This document shows, piece after piece, positions 41,045 to 49,587 of a stretch of 64,000 bases of DNA (positions are counted from its first letter, which is position 1; each line of letters starts with the position of its first letter). The notes beneath the pieces were generated by a model that had not been told where the DNA came from, did no database searches, and saw nothing but the letters and a program-made list of their open reading frames with translations. The stretch comes from Pseudomonas sp. 8O. Lineage in GTDB: Bacteria > Pseudomonadota > Gammaproteobacteria > Pseudomonadales > Pseudomonadaceae. The stretch is taken from contig NZ_LR733267.1 in NCBI RefSeq assembly GCF_902506495.1, forward strand, positions 1 through 64,000, read 5' to 3'. A program made the translations under genes and the position numbers.

Positions 41045-41374
41045 ATGTCAGCGAAGAACGCTGCCACGGCACTGTTGATGAGCGGTGCCCTGCTAACCGG
41101 CGTGGCAATCGCGCAATCCGAGCACCCGCATCCTTACGTAGGCATGTGGGTAACGGATGACGGCCGTGTCCGCCATGAGCTATTGGCCCACGGCCGGTAT
41201 GACGAGGCACGCGGCAATCGCGAAAGCGCCTATCAGGGTCACTACCGCGTCACCGGCAACCACATCGACTACGTCGACGACACCGGTTTTACCGCCGACG
41301 GTGAGTTCGTCGACGACGTGCTCTACCACGGCGGCATGGTACTGCGCCGCAAAGCCCTCCCAACCAACGAGTAA
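41045..41374 (+). CDS. Atu4866-domain exported protein
   Basis: A 109-residue protein with a signal peptide (MSAKNAATALLMSGALLTGV, cut near AIA-QSE) and a small beta-rich domain of the Atu4866 family: PYVGMWVTDDGRVRHELL, ARGNRESAYQGHYRVTGN and GFTADGEFVDDVLYHGGMV. It begins 11 bases after the SDR stop, with GGAG in front. The family function is not established; the fold suggests binding of a small molecule in the periplasm. Confidence 0.88.
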   Translation: MSAKNAATALLMSGALLTGVAIAQSEHPHPYVGMWVTDDGRVRHELLAHGRYDEARGNRESAYQGHYRVTGNHIDYVDDTGFTADGEFVDDVLYHGGMVLRRKALPTNE

Positions 41375-41403
41375 CGACACCCATCAGCCAAGAGAAAAAG
41401 CCC

Positions 41404-41865
41404 ATGAACATGCAAAAGATCATCGCCGCATTGCTACTGAGCGCATCACTCTGCCTCCCGGCCTGGGCAAGTGACAACACGGCAGCCAATCAGGCCCTGA
41501 TTCAGAAAGCCTTCGATGACTGGCGCGCAGGCCAGGGAGGCATCTTCCAGTTGCTCGCCGATGATGCCGTCTGGGTCGTGGCCGGCAGCAGCCCGTACTC
41601 CGGGACTTACCCTACACGCGAGGCGTTCATGGAAGATGCAGTCAAACCCATCACTGACAAACTGGCGACACCCATCGTGCCCACCGTCCGCCAGATCGTG
41701 GCGCAAGGACCCTACGTGGTCGTGCACTGGGATGGCCAGGCGACTGCCAAGGACGGCAGCCGCTACGAGAACAGTTACTCATGGCACATGCAGCTGGACA
41801 ACGGCCGGATCACAAGGGTCACGGCCTTTCTCGACACCTGGCGGCTGGTCGAGCTGATGAACTGA
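41404..41865 (+). CDS. Exported NTF2/SnoaL-like protein
   Basis: A 153-residue protein with a signal peptide (residues 1-22, cut at AWA-SDN) and an NTF2-like cone fold: ALIQKAFDDWRAGQGGIFQL, LLADDAVWVVAGSSPYSGTY and ITRVTAFLDTWRLVELM. Members include ketosteroid isomerase-like and SnoaL-type proteins. It follows the Atu4866 gene by 29 bases and ends 6 bases before the convergent mgtE gene. Confidence 0.88.
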   Translation: MNMQKIIAALLLSASLCLPAWASDNTAANQALIQKAFDDWRAGQGGIFQLLADDAVWVVAGSSPYSGTYPTREAFMEDAVKPITDKLATPIVPTVRQIVAQGPYVVVHWDGQATAKDGSRYENSYSWHMQLDNGRITRVTAFLDTWRLVELMN

Positions 41866-41871
41866 AGCGAC

Positions 41872-43314
41872 CTACAGCAAGAAGATCGACGCCAGTCCCA
41901 GGAAGATGAAGAAACCGCCGCTGTCGGTCATGGCAGTGATCATCACACTGGCCCCCATGGCCGGGTCGCGCCCCAGGCGTGCCAGGGTCATGGGGATCAG
42001 CACCCCCATCAGCGCTGCCAGCAGCAGGTTCAGGGTCATTGCCGCCGTCATCACCACGCCCAGCGACCAACTGCCGTAAAGCCCATAGGCGACCGCGCCG
42101 ATCACCCCACCCCAGAGGATGCCGTTGATCAGGGATACGCCGAGCTCCTTGCGTACCAGGCGCTTGGTATTGCCGGTGCTGACCTGATCCAGCGCCATGG
42201 CGCGGACGATCATGGTGATGGTCTGGTTACCCGAGTTACCGCCGATACCGGCGACGATGGGCATCAACGCGGCCAACGCCACCAGCTTCTCGATCGAGCC
42301 TTCGAACAGGCCGATCACACGCGACGCCAGGAACGCGGTGACCAGGTTGATCGCCAGCCAGGCCCAACGGTTGCGAACCGACTTCCACACCGAGGCGAAG
42401 ATGTCTTCTTCCTCGCGCAGACCGGCCATGTTCAGCACTTCGCTTTCGCTTTCCTCACGGATCAGGTCGACCATCTCGTCGATGGTCAGACGCCCGATCA
42501 ACTTGCCGTTCTTGTCCACCACTGGCGCGGAAATCAGGTCGTAACGCTCGAAAGCCTGGGCGGCGTCGTAGCCATCCTCATCAGGATGGAAGCTCACCGG
42601 ATCGTCGGCCATGACTTCGCCGACCTGCTTGTCCGGGTCGTTGACCAACAGGCGCTTGATCGGCAGCACGCCCTTGAGCACGCCGTCGTAATCGACCACG
42701 AACAGCTTGTCGGTATGACCCGGCAGCTCTTTCAGGCGCCGCAGGTAACGCAGCACCACTTCCAGGCTGACATCTTCGCGGATGGTGACCATCTCGAAGT
42801 CCATCAGCGCACCGACCTGATCCTCTTCGTAGGACAGGGCCGAACGCACGCGCTCACGCTGCTGAGCGTCGAGCGACTCCATCAGCTCATGCACAACGTC
42901 GCGCGGCAGTTCTGGCGCCAGGTCGGCGAGTTCGTCGGCGTCCATGTCCTTGGCCGCAGCGAGAATCTCGTGATCGTCCATGTCGGCGATCAGGGTTTCT
43001 CGTACTGCGTCGGACACTTCCAGCAAGATGTCGCCGTCGCGCTCGGCCTTGACCAATTGCCAGACGGTCAGACGCTCATCGAGCGGCAGGGCTTCGAGGA
43101 TGTGGGCGATATCCGCAGGGTGCAGATCTTCGAGCTTGCGTTGCAGTTCGACGAGATTCTGACGATGCACCAGGTTCTCGACCCGGTCGTGATGCTGGCC
43201 TTCCTGACGATGGGTCAGGTCTTCGACCAGTTTGTGCCGATGCAGCAGTTCGATCACCTGGGCCAGGCGATCCTGCAAGCTCTCTTGCGGCTTTTTGGCT
43301 TCTACTTCAGTCAT
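41872..43314 (-). CDS. mgtE: Magnesium transporter MgtE
   Basis: MgtE is a dimeric Mg2+ channel gated by its own cytoplasmic domains. The 480-residue protein has an N-terminal superhelical domain (HPADIAHILEALPLDERL), two CBS domains (about 195-310) and five C-terminal membrane helices with the pore motif GIGGNSGNQT. I take the ATG at 43314, with GGAG six bases upstream, over a GTG at 43326. Confidence 0.95.
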   Translation of the reverse strand: MTEVEAKKPQESLQDRLAQVIELLHRHKLVEDLTHRQEGQHHDRVENLVHRQNLVELQRKLEDLHPADIAHILEALPLDERLTVWQLVKAERDGDILLEVSDAVRETLIADMDDHEILAAAKDMDADELADLAPELPRDVVHELMESLDAQQRERVRSALSYEEDQVGALMDFEMVTIREDVSLEVVLRYLRRLKELPGHTDKLFVVDYDGVLKGVLPIKRLLVNDPDKQVGEVMADDPVSFHPDEDGYDAAQAFERYDLISAPVVDKNGKLIGRLTIDEMVDLIREESESEVLNMAGLREEEDIFASVWKSVRNRWAWLAINLVTAFLASRVIGLFEGSIEKLVALAALMPIVAGIGGNSGNQTITMIVRAMALDQVSTGNTKRLVRKELGVSLINGILWGGVIGAVAYGLYGSWSLGVVMTAAMTLNLLLAALMGVLIPMTLARLGRDPAMGASVMITAMTDSGGFFIFLGLASIFLL

Positions 43315-43637
43315 AGCGCGCTCCACCCCCAGTTGGCGGGCACGCCAGAGGGGATCAATCAGGTCTTACACGATTGTGCGAGGGGAGTATTGAGTAACTA
43401 CTGGGTAAGTCCATGGTGGTATTCCACAAGCCCCGGCGGGGCTGACGCGGCGAATGATAACACCGCAAAACAGCTTTGTACGTGACAAAAGCGCGGCAAG
43501 AACAATTGCTTGCGTCACAAACTTCGATCTCGCATGAAAACCTGGCTATACGACGCCAGCGATCCGCGCCGGGACACCCTGGCGAGCGCGAAAAAAGGGT
43601 CTAACCTGAAGCAGGCGAACGTCACGGAGGACGATTC
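43315..43637. other. Divergent intergenic region mgtE / DUF4124 gene
   Basis: 323 bp between the mgtE start and the next gene. It includes the inverted pair CCCCGGCGGGG-like stem (near 43433) and AT-richer patches, but I see no confident promoter, and the short reading frame at 43510 overlaps the real gene and is not supported. Confidence 0.6.
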
Positions 43638-44132
43638 ATGCGAGGAAAGCACTTCGCAGCGCTATTGGCCGCTGCGCTTCTCTACCCTATTGAAGACAGC
43701 TCGGCCGCCAGTGTGTTCCGCTGCGTAGGCGCAGACGGCCATGTCACCTTCACCCGCCACGGCTGCGCCACCGATCAGGAGCAGCATCTGCAAGATGCGC
43801 GCAACCCTACGCCCAGCAGCAGCGAGACCATCCCCCTTGCCGACCCAGACCGACGCGCAACGCCCAACCCAACGAGCGCCGGGGAGCTGGTCATAGTTGG
43901 TCAACAAGACGACGGCTGCGGCAACCTGCTGACCAGCAGCGAGAAGCGCCAGGCAATCATCCGCAAGGAAGTCCGCAGCGGCATGAGCCGTGCTGACGTG
44001 GAGAACAGCCTGGGCAAACCGGACAGGGTCACAGCCAGCAACGGGCAGCAGCGTTATAACTACACAGAAAAACGCAAAGGCGGCAGCAGCCGACAGGTCA
44101 GCTTCGACGAAGCCGGCTGCGTGAAGAAATGA
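43638..44132 (+). CDS. Exported protein with DUF4124-like and SmpA/OmlA-like parts
   Basis: A 164-residue protein with a signal peptide (about residues 1-24). The mature N-terminus (VFRCVGADGHVTFTRHGC) resembles DUF4124, and the C-terminal half (VRSGMSRADVENSLGKPDRV) resembles the SmpA/OmlA fold seen in outer-membrane assembly factors. Five cysteines in the mature chain suggest disulfides. GGAGG precedes the start. Its role is unknown. A shared terminator follows. Confidence 0.82.
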   Translation: MRGKHFAALLAAALLYPIEDSSAASVFRCVGADGHVTFTRHGCATDQEQHLQDARNPTPSSSETIPLADPDRRATPNPTSAGELVIVGQQDDGCGNLLTSSEKRQAIIRKEVRSGMSRADVENSLGKPDRVTASNGQQRYNYTEKRKGGSSRQVSFDEAGCVKK

Positions 44133-44141
44133 CGCACAAAG

Positions 44142-44171
44142 AAAAAGGGCCTGCATTACTGCAGGCCCTTT
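44142..44171. terminator. Terminator between DUF4124 gene and tRNA array
   Basis: AAAGGGCCTGCA and TGCAGGCCCTTT pair over 12 bp with a 4-base loop (44144-44171). On the minus strand five T follow, so it ends the tRNA-Ser/Arg transcript; it may also stop the gene at 43638-44132. Confidence 0.85.
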
Positions 44172-44176
44172 GGGTA

Positions 44177-44253
44177 TGGCGGACTCAGGAGGATTCGAAC
44201 CTCCGACCGCTCGGTTCGTAGCCGAGTACTCTATCCAGCTGAGCTATGAGTCC
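44177..44253 (-). tRNA. tRNA-Arg (ACG)
   Basis: A 77-base cloverleaf on the minus strand beginning GGACTCATAGCTCAGC, with anticodon loop CTACGAA and encoded CCA. The last of three identical or nearly identical copies. Confidence 0.97.
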
Positions 44254-44361
44254 GTTACAGAACGCCTTCAAGGCAGCGCCTTTAGTGCGATCTTTGGCGC
44301 TTTTAGACCAGATCACCGCTGGTTGAAACATGACCTTGCATCGCTGCAGTGCCATTGAATA

Positions 44362-44438
44362 TGGCGGACTCAGGAGGATTCGAACCTCCGACCGCTCGGT
44401 TCGTAGCCGAGTACTCTATCCAGCTGAGCTATGAGTCC
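44362..44438 (-). tRNA. tRNA-Arg (ACG)
   Basis: Second copy of the same tRNA, 77 bases, anticodon loop CTACGAA. The spacers on both sides resemble each other, so the 185-187-bp unit is a tandem duplication. Confidence 0.97.
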
Positions 44439-44548
44439 GTTGCAGAACGCCTTCAAGGCAGTGCCTTTCGTGCGATCTTATGGTGTTTTTAGACCAGACC
44501 ACCACTGGCTGAAACAAAATGGCTTGCAGCGATGCAAGCCATTGAAAA

Positions 44549-44625
44549 TGGCGGACTCAGGAGGATTCGAACCTCCGACCGCTCGGTTCGTAGCCGAGTA
44601 CTCTATCCAGCTGAGCTATGAGTCC
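44549..44625 (-). tRNA. tRNA-Arg (ACG)
   Basis: First copy in the direction of transcription, 77 bases, anticodon loop CTACGAA, encoded CCA. Confidence 0.97.
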
Positions 44626-44699
44626 ACTTTTTGGTGCTTTTATACCAGATCACCTCTGGTTGATTCGCCAGCCCGGCTTGCGCCCGACTCGCTGAATAA

Positions 44700-44790
44700 T
44701 GGCGGAGAAGGGGGGATTCGAACCCCCGACACCCTTTTGAGGTGTACTCCCTTAGCAGGGGAGCGCCTTCGGCCACTCGGCCACCTCTCC
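44700..44790 (-). tRNA. tRNA-Ser (GCT)
   Basis: A 91-base class II tRNA with long variable arm on the minus strand, beginning GGAGAGGTGGCCGAGTGG, anticodon loop CTGCTAA and encoded CCA. It leads the Ser-Arg-Arg-Arg array, the arrangement known downstream of rsmA in P. aeruginosa. Confidence 0.97.
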
Positions 44791-44804
44791 GCAACACGGG
44801 GCGC

Positions 44805-44832
44805 ATGATAAACATGTTTTCCCCGTTTGCAA
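44805..44832 (-). promoter_or_regulatory. Candidate promoter of the tRNA-Ser/Arg array
   Basis: On the minus strand TTGCAA (44832-44827), a 16-base spacer and TATCAT (44810-44805), followed by GC-rich GCGCCCCG and the tRNA 14 bases further on. It lies in the 61-base gap after rsmA. Confidence 0.7.
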
Positions 44833-44851
44833 ACAAAAATTTGTAGAAAAA

Positions 44852-45037
44852 TTAGTGGCTTGGTTCGTCACCCTTCTCTTTCTGGATGCGCTGGTAGATT
44901 TCTTCACGGTGTACGGCAACCTCTTTCGGCGCATTGACACCAATACGCACCTGGTTACCTTTCACACCCAACACGGTGACAGTCACATCATCACCGACCA
45001 TCAGGGTCTCTCCGACCCGGCGAGTCAGAATCAGCAT
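44852..45037 (-). CDS. rsmA: Carbon storage / translational regulator RsmA (CsrA)
   Basis: RsmA is a dimeric RNA-binding repressor that binds GGA motifs near ribosome-binding sites and governs virulence, motility and secondary metabolism. The 61-residue product [17 protein letters not shown]...[12 protein letters not shown] has the conserved Leu4 and the essential Arg44 region. GGAGAAAGGA precedes the start. The position lysC-rsmA-tRNA is conserved in Pseudomonas. Confidence 0.98.
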
Positions 45038-45188
45038 TCCTTTCTCCTCAACGGATTACATTTTCAGGACAACAGTCTGCAAAAAGAAAATGGTGCCGGC
45101 TTCCTGCTAAATCAAGCCTGAAAGCCTCCACCCAAGTATTGACCAGCCCGCGTAGAAAGAAAGTTCCCACGTGCCAGTCAAAAAGACG

Positions 45189-45214
45189 AAAGGCGCGGAA
45201 CCAGCCGCGCCTTT
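45189..45214 (-). terminator. rho-independent terminator of lysC
   Basis: AAAGGCGCGG and CCGCGCCTTT form a 10-bp stem with a 6-base loop, 13 bases after the lysC stop, and on the minus strand CGTCTTTTT follows. Confidence 0.8.
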
Positions 45215-45227
45215 CAAATCAGTGCAA

Positions 45228-46466
45228 TCACTCGCCCTGTCGGGCCGGGGCATCCAGCTCGAAAGCGGTATGCAGAGCGCGTACCGCCAGCTCCAGATAC
45301 TTCTCCTCGATCACCACGGAAACCTTGATCTCGGAGGTGGAGATCATCTGGATATTGATGGTCTCCTTGGCCAGGGCCTCGAACATGCGACTGGCGACAC
45401 CGGCGTGGGAGCGCATGCCGACACCAACGATGGAGACCTTGGCGATGTTGGTATCACCGACCACTTCTCGGGCGCCCAGCTCGTCTGCAGTCTTCTGCAG
45501 CACACCCAGAGCGTTGTTGTAGTCGTTGCGGTGCACAGTGAAGGTGAAATCGGTGGTGTTATCGTGCGAGACGTTCTGCACGATCATGTCCACTTCGATG
45601 TTGGCCGCGCTGATCGGGCCGAGAATCTTGAAGGCGATGCCAGGAATATCCGGCACCCCACGGATGGTCAGCTTGGCTTCGTCGCGATTGAAAGCGATGC
45701 CGGAAATGATCGGCTGTTCCATGGATTCCTCTTCATCAAGGGTAATGAGGGTGCCCGGCCCCTCCTGGAAGCTGTGCAGGACGCGCAGCGGGACGTTGTA
45801 CTTGCCGGCGAACTCCACCGAGCGAATCTGCAGCACCTTGGAACCGAGGCTGGCCATTTCCAGCATCTCTTCGAAGGTGATCTTCTCCAGGCGCTGGGCC
45901 TTGGGCACCACGCGCGGGTCGGTGGTGTAGACACCATCGACGTCGGTGTAAATCTGGCACTCGTCGGCTTTCAGCGCCGCAGCCAGGGCCACACCGGTAG
46001 TGTCGGAACCACCACGCCCCAGGGTGGTGATGCTGCCGTGTTCGTCGACACCCTGGAAACCAGCGACAACGACGACGCGACCGGCCTTGAGATCAGCGCG
46101 AATCTTCTGGTCATCGATCTGCAGAATGCGCGCCTTGTTGTGTGCGCTGTCGGTGAGGATGCGCACCTGGTTGCCGGTGTAGGACACCGCCGGCACGCCA
46201 CGCTTGATTAGCGCCATCGCCAGCAGGGCGATGGTCACCTGCTCGCCGGTGGACACCATGACATCCAGCTCACGCGCAACCGGGTCGCCATCAGTGATCT
46301 GTTTGGCCAGATCGATCAGGCGGTTGGTTTCGCCGCTCATGGCGGAAACCACGACGACAATGTCGTCACCGTTCTCGCGGAACTTCTTCACCTTGTCGGC
46401 CACCTGCGCGATACGCTCGATGGTGCCGACGGAGGTGCCCCCAAACTTCTGTACGATCAAAGCCAT
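45228..46466 (-). CDS. lysC: Aspartate kinase
   Basis: Aspartate kinase phosphorylates aspartate, the first step toward lysine, threonine, methionine and diaminopimelate. The 412-residue protein has the kinase start MALIVQKFGGTSVG, the segment GRGGSDTTGVALAAAL and two C-terminal ACT domains (about 270-410) for feedback control. The ATG at 46466 is used, as upstream residues are not conserved. It lies 103 bases after alaS on the same strand. Confidence 0.97.
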   Translation of the reverse strand: MALIVQKFGGTSVGTIERIAQVADKVKKFRENGDDIVVVVSAMSGETNRLIDLAKQITDGDPVARELDVMVSTGEQVTIALLAMALIKRGVPAVSYTGNQVRILTDSAHNKARILQIDDQKIRADLKAGRVVVVAGFQGVDEHGSITTLGRGGSDTTGVALAAALKADECQIYTDVDGVYTTDPRVVPKAQRLEKITFEEMLEMASLGSKVLQIRSVEFAGKYNVPLRVLHSFQEGPGTLITLDEEESMEQPIISGIAFNRDEAKLTIRGVPDIPGIAFKILGPISAANIEVDMIVQNVSHDNTTDFTFTVHRNDYNNALGVLQKTADELGAREVVGDTNIAKVSIVGVGMRSHAGVASRMFEALAKETINIQMISTSEIKVSVVIEEKYLELAVRALHTAFELDAPARQGE

Positions 46467-46569
46467 TTCAAAAAGCCGCCTGATTCCTCGAAGGGCGCCC
46501 ATTAAACCCGCATCGGGTCATACTGCCAAGGCCCGCCGGACGCACTGCGGGCCCCGCTTTACTCGCTCG

Positions 46570-49194
46570 TTACGAAGCCTGCTCGACCAAGGTAGCGGCC
46601 AGAGCCAGGGCTTCATCCAGTTTGCCGGCATCGACGCCGCCGCCCTGAGCCATGTCCGGGCGACCACCGCCCTTGCCACCCACGGCTGCAGCGGCCTGAC
46701 GCATCAGGTCACCGGCTTTGACCTTGGCGGTCAGATCCTGGGTCACGCCAGCGACCAGCACCACCTTCTCGTCGAACACACCGCCGAGCAGGATCACGGC
46801 GCTACCCAGCTTGTTCTTCAACTGGTCGACCAGTGCCAGCAGCGCCTTGCCGTCCAGACCATCGAGACGCGCAGCCAGCACCTTGGTACCCTTGACGTCC
46901 ACGGCCGAACCGGCCAGGTCGTTGCCGGCAGCACTGGCGGCCTTGGCCTTGAGCTGCTCCAGCTCCTTTTCCAGCTGACGGTTGCGTTCGATCAGCGCCG
47001 ATAGCTTGTCCAGCACATTATCGCGGCTGCCCTTGACCAGGGACGCGGCTTCCTTGAGCTGCTCCTCGGCACCGTTGAGCCAGGCCAGCGCTTGCGCGCC
47101 AGTGACCGCCTCGATACGACGCACGCCAGCGGCCACGCCGCCTTCACTGGTGATCTTGAACAGGCCAATGTCGCCGGTACGGGATACGTGAGTACCACCG
47201 CACAGCTCGACGGAGAAGTCGCCGCCCATGCTAAGCACCCGCACCTGGTCGCCGTACTTCTCGCCGAACAGCGCCATGGCGCCCTTGGCCTTGGCGGTCT
47301 CGATATCGGTTTCCTCGGTCTCGACCTCGGAATTCTTGCGAATCTCGGCGTTGACGATGTCTTCCAGCTGCTTCAGTTGCTCGGGCTTGATCGCCTCGAA
47401 GTGGCTGAAGTCGAAACGCAGGCGCTGACTGTCGACCAGCGAGCCCTTCTGCTGAACGTGATCGCCCAGCACCTGACGCAGCGCGGCATGCAGCAGATGG
47501 GTCGCGGAGTGGTTCAGCGCGGTCGCCTGGCGCACACCAGCTTCGACTTCGGCCTTGACGCTGGTGCCGACACTCAGACCGCCCTTGGCCACCACACCGT
47601 GGTGCAGGAAGGCGCCGCCGGCCTTGGTGGTGTCGCGCACATCGAAACGCACGCCAGCGCTCTCGAGATAGCCGCAGTCGCCGATCTGGCCGCCGGATTC
47701 GGCGTAGAACGGGGTCTGATCCAGCACCACTACGCCCTCCTCGCCCTCGGCGAGGCTGTCGACGGCGCTGCCGGCCTTGAACAGGGCAATGATCTTGCCG
47801 CTGCCGCTGGTGCCTTCATAGCCGAGGAAACGGGTGTCACTGTCGACCTTGACCAGGGCGTTGTAATCCATGCCGAAGGCACTGGCGGAACGGGCGCGCT
47901 CGCGCTGCGCCTCCATTTCACGCTCGAAACCTTCCTCGTCCACCGACAGCTCGCGCTCGCGGGCGATGTCGGCAGTCAGGTCGACCGGGAAACCGTAGGT
48001 GTCGTAAAGCTTGAACGCGATATCGCCAGGAATGACCGAGCCCTGCAGGCCGGCCAGATCCTGTTCGAGAATCTTCAGGCCCTGCTCGAGGGTCTTGGCG
48101 AACTGCTCTTCCTCGGTCTTCAGCACGCGCTCGATATGCGCCTGCTGCTGCTTGAGCTCGGGGAAGGCTTCACCCATCTCGGCCACCAGGGCGGCGACGA
48201 TCTGGTAGAAGAAGCTGCCCTTGGCGCCCAGCTTGTTGCCGTGACGGCAGGCGCGACGCACGATGCGGCGCAGCACGTAACCACGGCCTTCGTTGGACGG
48301 GGTCACGCCATCGGCGATCAGGAAGCTGCAGGAACGGATATGGTCGGCCACCACCTTCAGCGAGGCCTGGCCTTCATTGCTGCAGCCAATGGCCTTGGCC
48401 GATGCAGCCAGCAGGTTCTGGAACAGGTCGATCTCGTAGTTCGAGTTGACGTGCTGCAGCACGGCGCTGATGCGCTCCAGGCCCATGCCGGTGTCCACGC
48501 TCGGTGCTGGCAGCGGGTGCAGCACGCCGTCTGCGGTGCGGTTGAACTGCATGAACACGTTGTTCCAGATCTCGATGTAACGGTCGCCATCTTCTTCCGG
48601 GCTGCCGGGCGGGCCGCCCCAGATGTGCTCGCCATGGTCGAAGAAGATCTCGGTGCACGGGCCGCACGGACCGGTATCGCCCATCGCCCAGAAGTTGTCG
48701 GAAGCGTAAGGCGCGCCCTTGTTGTCACCGATGCGGATCATGCGCTCGGCGGGAACACCGATTTCCTTGTTCCAGATCTCGAAGGCCTCGTCATCGGTGG
48801 CATAGACGGTGACCCAGAGCTTTTCCTTGGGCAGGTTCAGCCACTTGTCGGAAGTCAGGAATTCCCAGGCGTAATGAATGGCATCGCGCTTGAAGTAGTC
48901 GCCGAAGCTGAAGTTGCCCAGCATTTCGAAGAAGGTGTGGTGACGCGCGGTGTAGCCGACGTTTTCCAGGTCGTTATGCTTGCCGCCGGCGCGCACGCAC
49001 TTCTGGCTGGTGGTGGCGCGAGTGTAGGCGCGCTTTTCCAGGCCCAGGAAGCAGTCCTTGAACTGGTTCATGCCCGCGTTGGTGAACAGCAGGGTTGGGT
49101 CGTTCGCCGGAATCAGCGAGCTGGAAGCGACACGGGTGTGCCCTTTTTCTTCGAAGAAGCTCAGGAAGGCTTCACGGATTTCTGCGCTTTTCAT
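46570..49194 (-). CDS. alaS: Alanine--tRNA ligase
   Basis: AlaRS charges tRNA-Ala and edits mischarged Ser and Gly. The 874-residue protein has the class II core (start MKSAEIREAFLSFFEEKGH; GGKHNDLENVGYTARHHTFF), the editing domain with HSATHLLHAAL and CGGTHVSRTG zinc ligands, and the C-terminal oligomerisation domain ending in a Gly-rich GGKGGGRPDMAQGGG. An upstream in-frame start at 49275 would add 27 non-conserved residues and is rejected. Confidence 0.98.
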   Translation of the reverse strand: MKSAEIREAFLSFFEEKGHTRVASSSLIPANDPTLLFTNAGMNQFKDCFLGLEKRAYTRATTSQKCVRAGGKHNDLENVGYTARHHTFFEMLGNFSFGDYFKRDAIHYAWEFLTSDKWLNLPKEKLWVTVYATDDEAFEIWNKEIGVPAERMIRIGDNKGAPYASDNFWAMGDTGPCGPCTEIFFDHGEHIWGGPPGSPEEDGDRYIEIWNNVFMQFNRTADGVLHPLPAPSVDTGMGLERISAVLQHVNSNYEIDLFQNLLAASAKAIGCSNEGQASLKVVADHIRSCSFLIADGVTPSNEGRGYVLRRIVRRACRHGNKLGAKGSFFYQIVAALVAEMGEAFPELKQQQAHIERVLKTEEEQFAKTLEQGLKILEQDLAGLQGSVIPGDIAFKLYDTYGFPVDLTADIARERELSVDEEGFEREMEAQRERARSASAFGMDYNALVKVDSDTRFLGYEGTSGSGKIIALFKAGSAVDSLAEGEEGVVVLDQTPFYAESGGQIGDCGYLESAGVRFDVRDTTKAGGAFLHHGVVAKGGLSVGTSVKAEVEAGVRQATALNHSATHLLHAALRQVLGDHVQQKGSLVDSQRLRFDFSHFEAIKPEQLKQLEDIVNAEIRKNSEVETEETDIETAKAKGAMALFGEKYGDQVRVLSMGGDFSVELCGGTHVSRTGDIGLFKITSEGGVAAGVRRIEAVTGAQALAWLNGAEEQLKEAASLVKGSRDNVLDKLSALIERNRQLEKELEQLKAKAASAAGNDLAGSAVDVKGTKVLAARLDGLDGKALLALVDQLKNKLGSAVILLGGVFDEKVVLVAGVTQDLTAKVKAGDLMRQAAAAVGGKGGGRPDMAQGGGVDAGKLDEALALAATLVEQAS

Positions 49195-49587
49195 AGGGAT
49201 ATCCACGGAGTCAGGCGGCCACGGCAAAAGCCGGCAAAGCAGACCACGCAAACATGGCGAGCAAGGGTCAGGCAAGGTAAAACAGGTGAAAAACGCAGTT
49301 TACAAGCTGTAAATGAGCATTTTGACCGAGCTGGCGAGCAGCCTGTTTTAACGCCACATGACCGAGCGCAGCAGATTTCGCGCAGTCTGAAAGGGCCGCA
49401 TTATATAGGGCCCACAGCCCGCGGCTAGTGCCTTTCTCGATAGTGCCGCCCTATCAGCTACAGAAAATCGAACAAGGCACCATCGATGCAATGAAGGAAG
49501 AGCCCCACGTTTTTTCAGACCCGTCTTATACAGCCCCCACCCTCCCATCTTTAGAGTGACCGCAGCCGTCGTCAGTCGGGAGGCCCC
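49195..49587. other. Divergent intergenic region alaS / receiver gene
   Basis: 393 bp with no credible gene. It contains a conserved-looking repeat (49298-49355, listed separately) that has a relative near argR, and the T-rich stretch GCATTATATAGGG (near 49399) that may be a -10 region for alaS or the receiver gene. Confidence 0.6.
49298..49355. repeat. Intergenic repeat with GTTTAC...ATGAGCATT...AACGC pattern
   Basis: GTTTAC-N5-GTAAATGAGCATT is followed after about 25 bases by CCTGTTTTAACGCC. The same order of blocks occurs in inverted orientation at 60318-60363. The first block has a small inverted repeat (TTTAC/GTAAA). It looks like a dispersed intergenic element. Confidence 0.6.

Noticed and set aside
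43510..43728. Open frame of 72 codons before the DUF4124-like gene
   Set aside because: It overlaps a better-supported gene with a signal peptide and GGAGG, and has no such features itself.
47092..49428. Plus-strand open frame of 778 codons opposite alaS
   Set aside because: Antisense shadow of a textbook alaS; composition is low in hydrophobic pattern and shows no domain.
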